DNA of 7,444 bases from Bacillota bacterium (lineage in GTDB: Bacteria > Bacillota > Clostridia > Lachnospirales > Anaerotignaceae). Location of the stretch: contig JAFYQL010000215.1 in NCBI GenBank assembly GCA_017547125.1, positions 1 to 7,444 on the forward strand. The letters run 5' to 3'. The translations under genes were made by a program, and so were the position numbers. Below the pieces are notes generated by a model, which made no database searches, was not told where the DNA came from, and was given only the letters and a program-made list of their open reading frames with translations. Shown here one piece after another: positions 5,590-7,444 of this stretch; the stretch's first letter is position 1; each line of letters begins with the position of its first letter.

Positions 5590-7062
5590 TTATTTTGTAA
5601 GGTGATCCTTAACAAATTCTTTAATTACGTCTCTTTCGATAACTGTTTTGTGAAGAATAGCTCTTGATTCAATGCCTCTGATAGGGGCTGGAATTTCAAC
5701 ACCTGAAATCTTCTCAAGTTCATTCATAAGGCTGAAGAAATCAACATCTGCATATTTTTCGTCAATTGAACAAAGTACGTCTTTTGTGAACTTGTATGGG
5801 CTTGCTGTTGAAACGATAACCGCAGGTGTTTCGTCGCCTGTCTGTGCTTTATATTTTTCATAAGCAGCATAAGCAACTGCTGTGTGTGTATCAAGAACAT
5901 AACCGCTCTTTTCAAACATATCCTTGATTGCAGCAGCAGTTTCTTCTTCTGTTGCATATTCACCCTTGATGTCGCCTCCTGTAAGGTCAAGCTCATATTT
6001 GCCTTCTTTGTTGAGGCTTTCCATAAGAGTTTTTGTCTTTTCCTGACCGCTTGCAATGCAAAGAAGTCTTTCAAGGTTTGATGAAATAAGGATATCCATT
6101 GAAGGAGATGTTGTTACATTAAAGTCTCTGTTTTTGTTGTAAACGCCTGTTGTGAAGAAATCGTAAAGAACCTTGTTTTCATTTGATGCGCAGATAAATG
6201 TTTTAACAGGAAGACCCATTTTCTTTGCAAAGTAGCCTGCAAGGATATTGCCGAAGTTGCCTGTTGGTACTGTCACGTTGATTTCTTCGCCAAGCTTGAT
6301 TTCGCCCATCTTAACCATCTGGAGATATGCCTGGAAGTAGTAAACCACCTGTGGCACAAGACGGCCGATATTAATTGAGTTTGCTGACGAGAACACGAAG
6401 CCTTTTTCGCTGAGTTCTTTGCCAAGGGCTGCATCTGTGAAGATTGTTTTTACTGCACTCTGTGCATCGTCAAAGTTACCTTTGATACCAACAACACATG
6501 TATTTGCACCTTCCTGAGTTGTCATCTGAAGTTTCTGTACAGGGCTTACGCCGTCTTCAGGGAAGAAAACAATAATCTGAATGCCTTCAACACTTGCAAA
6601 CCCTTCAAGGGCAGCCTTGCCTGTGTCGCCTGATGTTGCTGTAAGAATTACGATTTCTTTATCAAGACCGTTTTTCTTTGCAGATGTTTTCATAAGGTAT
6701 GGAAGAATTGAAAGCGCCATATCCTTGAAAGCAATTGTTCTGCCGTGGAAAAGTTCAAGAATGCTTACGTCTGCTTTTTTAACAACAGGGGCAATGGCAG
6801 GTGTGTCAAATTTGCTATCGTATGCGCCGTTGATGCAGTATCTGAGTTCTTCTTCTGTAAAGTCTGTAAGATAAAGCTTTAAGATTTCGTATGCAAGGTC
6901 CTGATAGCTTAAATCTGCAAGTTCTTCAAGACTTTTATCAAGCACAGGAAATTCCTCAGGGATAAAAAGACCGCCGTCTTCGCAGATACCCTTAAGTATT
7001 GCTTCTGACGCTGTAGCTGTACTTTCCTTATTTCTTGTGCCGATGTATTTTATATTTTTCAT
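5590..7062 (-). CDS. thrC: Threonine synthase
   Basis: PLP-dependent fold-type II enzyme that converts O-phospho-L-homoserine and water to L-threonine and phosphate, the last step of threonine biosynthesis. The 490-residue protein starts with the threonine-synthase N-terminal domain (YIGTRNKESTATASEAILKG, GLFIPEEFP). The PLP lysine is K113 in GRTIAFKDMALSILP. Further family motifs are TATSGDTGKAALEG (141-154), FFPEDGVSPVQKLQM (166-180), NSINIGRLVPQ (228-238) and the phosphate-binding PTGNFGN (266-272). Its length fits the long form found in E. coli, yeast and many Clostridia. AGAGGT (7072-7077) precedes the ATG by 9 nt. thrB and hom are not in the window. thpR follows in the same transcript; the promoter upstream carries repeated dyads that may be an operator. 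Confidence 0.97.
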   Translation of the reverse strand: MKNIKYIGTRNKESTATASEAILKGICEDGGLFIPEEFPVLDKSLEELADLSYQDLAYEILKLYLTDFTEEELRYCINGAYDSKFDTPAIAPVVKKADVSILELFHGRTIAFKDMALSILPYLMKTSAKKNGLDKEIVILTATSGDTGKAALEGFASVEGIQIIVFFPEDGVSPVQKLQMTTQEGANTCVVGIKGNFDDAQSAVKTIFTDAALGKELSEKGFVFSSANSINIGRLVPQVVYYFQAYLQMVKMGEIKLGEEINVTVPTGNFGNILAGYFAKKMGLPVKTFICASNENKVLYDFFTTGVYNKNRDFNVTTSPSMDILISSNLERLLCIASGQEKTKTLMESLNKEGKYELDLTGGDIKGEYATEEETAAAIKDMFEKSGYVLDTHTAVAYAAYEKYKAQTGDETPAVIVSTASPYKFTKDVLCSIDEKYADVDFFSLMNELEKISGVEIPAPIRGIESRAILHKTVIERDVIKEFVKDHLTK

Positions 7063-7128
7063 AAAATTATTACCTCTTTTTGCTATTATTTCTGTATTGG
7101 CATCGATTAAATCTTCTGCCTCTATTTG

Positions 7129-7183
7129 TACATTGTCGCACTATCGCGGACATTTGTCAACAACAGAGCCGACAATGTGTCAA
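7129..7183. promoter_or_regulatory. Three GACA-TGTC dyads over the thrC promoter, candidate operator array
   Basis: Three similar short dyads occur at 7129-7137 (TACA-T-TGTC, one arm imperfect), 7149-7158 (GACA-TT-TGTC) and 7171-7181 (GACA-ATG-TGTC). Their starts are 20 and 22 bp apart, about two helical turns. They cover the -10 box, the -35 box and the region upstream. A second TTGACA (minus strand, 7183-7178) sits in the outermost site. The arrangement suggests a repressor or activator that binds cooperatively; the regulator is unknown. Part of the resemblance arises because TTGACA is itself a -35 consensus. Confidence 0.4.
7132..7160 (-). promoter_or_regulatory. Probable sigma-A promoter of thrC-thpR
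   Basis: On the minus strand, a perfect TTGACA (7160-7155) is followed after 17 bp by GACAAT (7137-7132), preceded by a TGC extended -10 element. Transcription would start near 7125, leaving a leader of about 63 nt. That leader contains an imperfect dyad at 7099-7120 (GGCA...GATT/AATC...TGCC) but no T-box or clear attenuator. Confidence 0.72.
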
Positions 7184-7189
7184 AATAAA

Positions 7190-7444
7190 TCAGCCTTTTT
7201 TCTTATGCACGTTTCTTATGGTTTTCTTCTTTGCCGGTGCTTTTTCTTTGCCCCCGCCCTTTGGTGCGCCTTTGCCCATAGGTTTTGCGCCAGGCTTTCC
7301 GCCCTTCTGAGAACCAAAAGATTTATTTCCGCCCATCTGTCTTGGTCTTATGAGACAATGCTTGTCAAAGCCAATAAGATCTTCTCTGTGGGCTTTTTTA
7401 AGCGCCTCCATGACAAGCTCGTAGTTCTGTGGCATTCTGTACTG
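7190..7444 (-). CDS. YgiQ family radical SAM protein, C-terminal part (partial at window edge)
   Basis: Only the last 84 codons are in the window; the frame stays open to 7444 (QYR before the first visible methionine), so the methionine at 7435 is internal. The segment NYELVMEALKKAHREDLIGF followed by DKHCLIRPRQ matches the C-terminal region (DUF3362 type) of YgiQ family radical SAM proteins; the radical SAM core would lie beyond the edge. After the conserved part comes a tail of about 50 residues rich in G, K and P, very basic and probably disordered, ending KKKTIRNVHKKKG. Such tails are, as I recall, common in clostridial members, and RNA binding is a guess. The function of YgiQ proteins is not established. 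No terminator is seen after the stop codon; the thrC promoter region begins within 10 nt. Confidence 0.82.
   Translation of the reverse strand, partial: QYRMPQNYELVMEALKKAHREDLIGFDKHCLIRPRQMGGNKSFGSQKGGKPGAKPMGKGAPKGGGKEKAPAKKKTIRNVHKKKG

Noticed and set aside
5026..5667. Open frame of 213 codons on the plus strand opposite thpR and the end of thrC
   Set aside because: It is antisense to two well-supported genes, rich in F, C and K as expected of a shadow frame, has no family motifs, and overlaps the terminator hairpin at its start.
6581..6874. Plus-strand frame of 97 codons inside thrC
   Set aside because: It lies wholly antisense to the conserved core of threonine synthase and shows no recognisable protein signature.
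7063..7125. T-box or attenuator in the thrC leader
   Set aside because: The leader is only about 63 nt, with no T-box consensus, no terminator hairpin and no small leader peptide; only an imperfect dyad at 7099-7120 is present.
7190..7435. A small independent basic protein starting at 7435
   Set aside because: The frame continues to the window edge without a stop, the codons before the methionine (QYR) fit the YgiQ family, and no ribosome binding site precedes it.

Overview
The window looks like chromosomal DNA from an AT-rich, Gram-positive member of the Bacillota, most likely class Clostridia. The evidence is the rpsF-ssb-rpsR gene order, strong AGGAGG-type ribosome binding sites, near-consensus sigma-A promoters, compact hairpin terminators, an EcsC-family protein and an aldo/keto reductase carrying two [4Fe-4S] clusters, a type common in anaerobes. 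No mobile element, CRISPR array, tRNA or rRNA was seen, and no gene looks broken. One gene runs off the right edge. I cannot assign a genus.

Layout. (1) 6-1151, minus strand: the rpsF-ssb-rpsR operon (S6, SSB, S18) with its promoter, a structured leader and a terminator. (2) 1156-1235: a short divergent intergenic region with phased A/T tracts and a weaker plus-strand promoter. (3) 1236-2963, plus strand: a tight two-gene operon encoding a ketopantoate-reductase-like dehydrogenase and an amidohydrolase-2 family TIM-barrel enzyme, probably acting in one unidentified small-molecule pathway. (4) 2965-2998: one hairpin that can terminate transcription from both sides. (5) 3008-4977, minus strand: an EcsC-like protein preceded by an aldo/keto reductase with a C-terminal ferredoxin module, read from a near-perfect promoter. 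(6) 4995-7183, minus strand: thrC (threonine synthase) followed 15 nt later by thpR (RNA 2',3'-cyclic phosphodiesterase), with a strong terminator behind and a promoter in front overlaid by three GACA-TGTC dyads. (7) 7190-7444, minus strand: the C-terminal end of a YgiQ-type radical SAM protein.

Most of the window is ordinary housekeeping sequence. The points most worth a second look are the dyad array over the thrC promoter, the reductase/amidohydrolase pair in which the reductase has lost residues expected of a true ketopantoate reductase, the EcsC-like protein with a dockerin/EF-hand-like loop, and an rpsF leader that forms a hairpin but shows no CCG element. I found no convincing new defence, mobile or RNA system.
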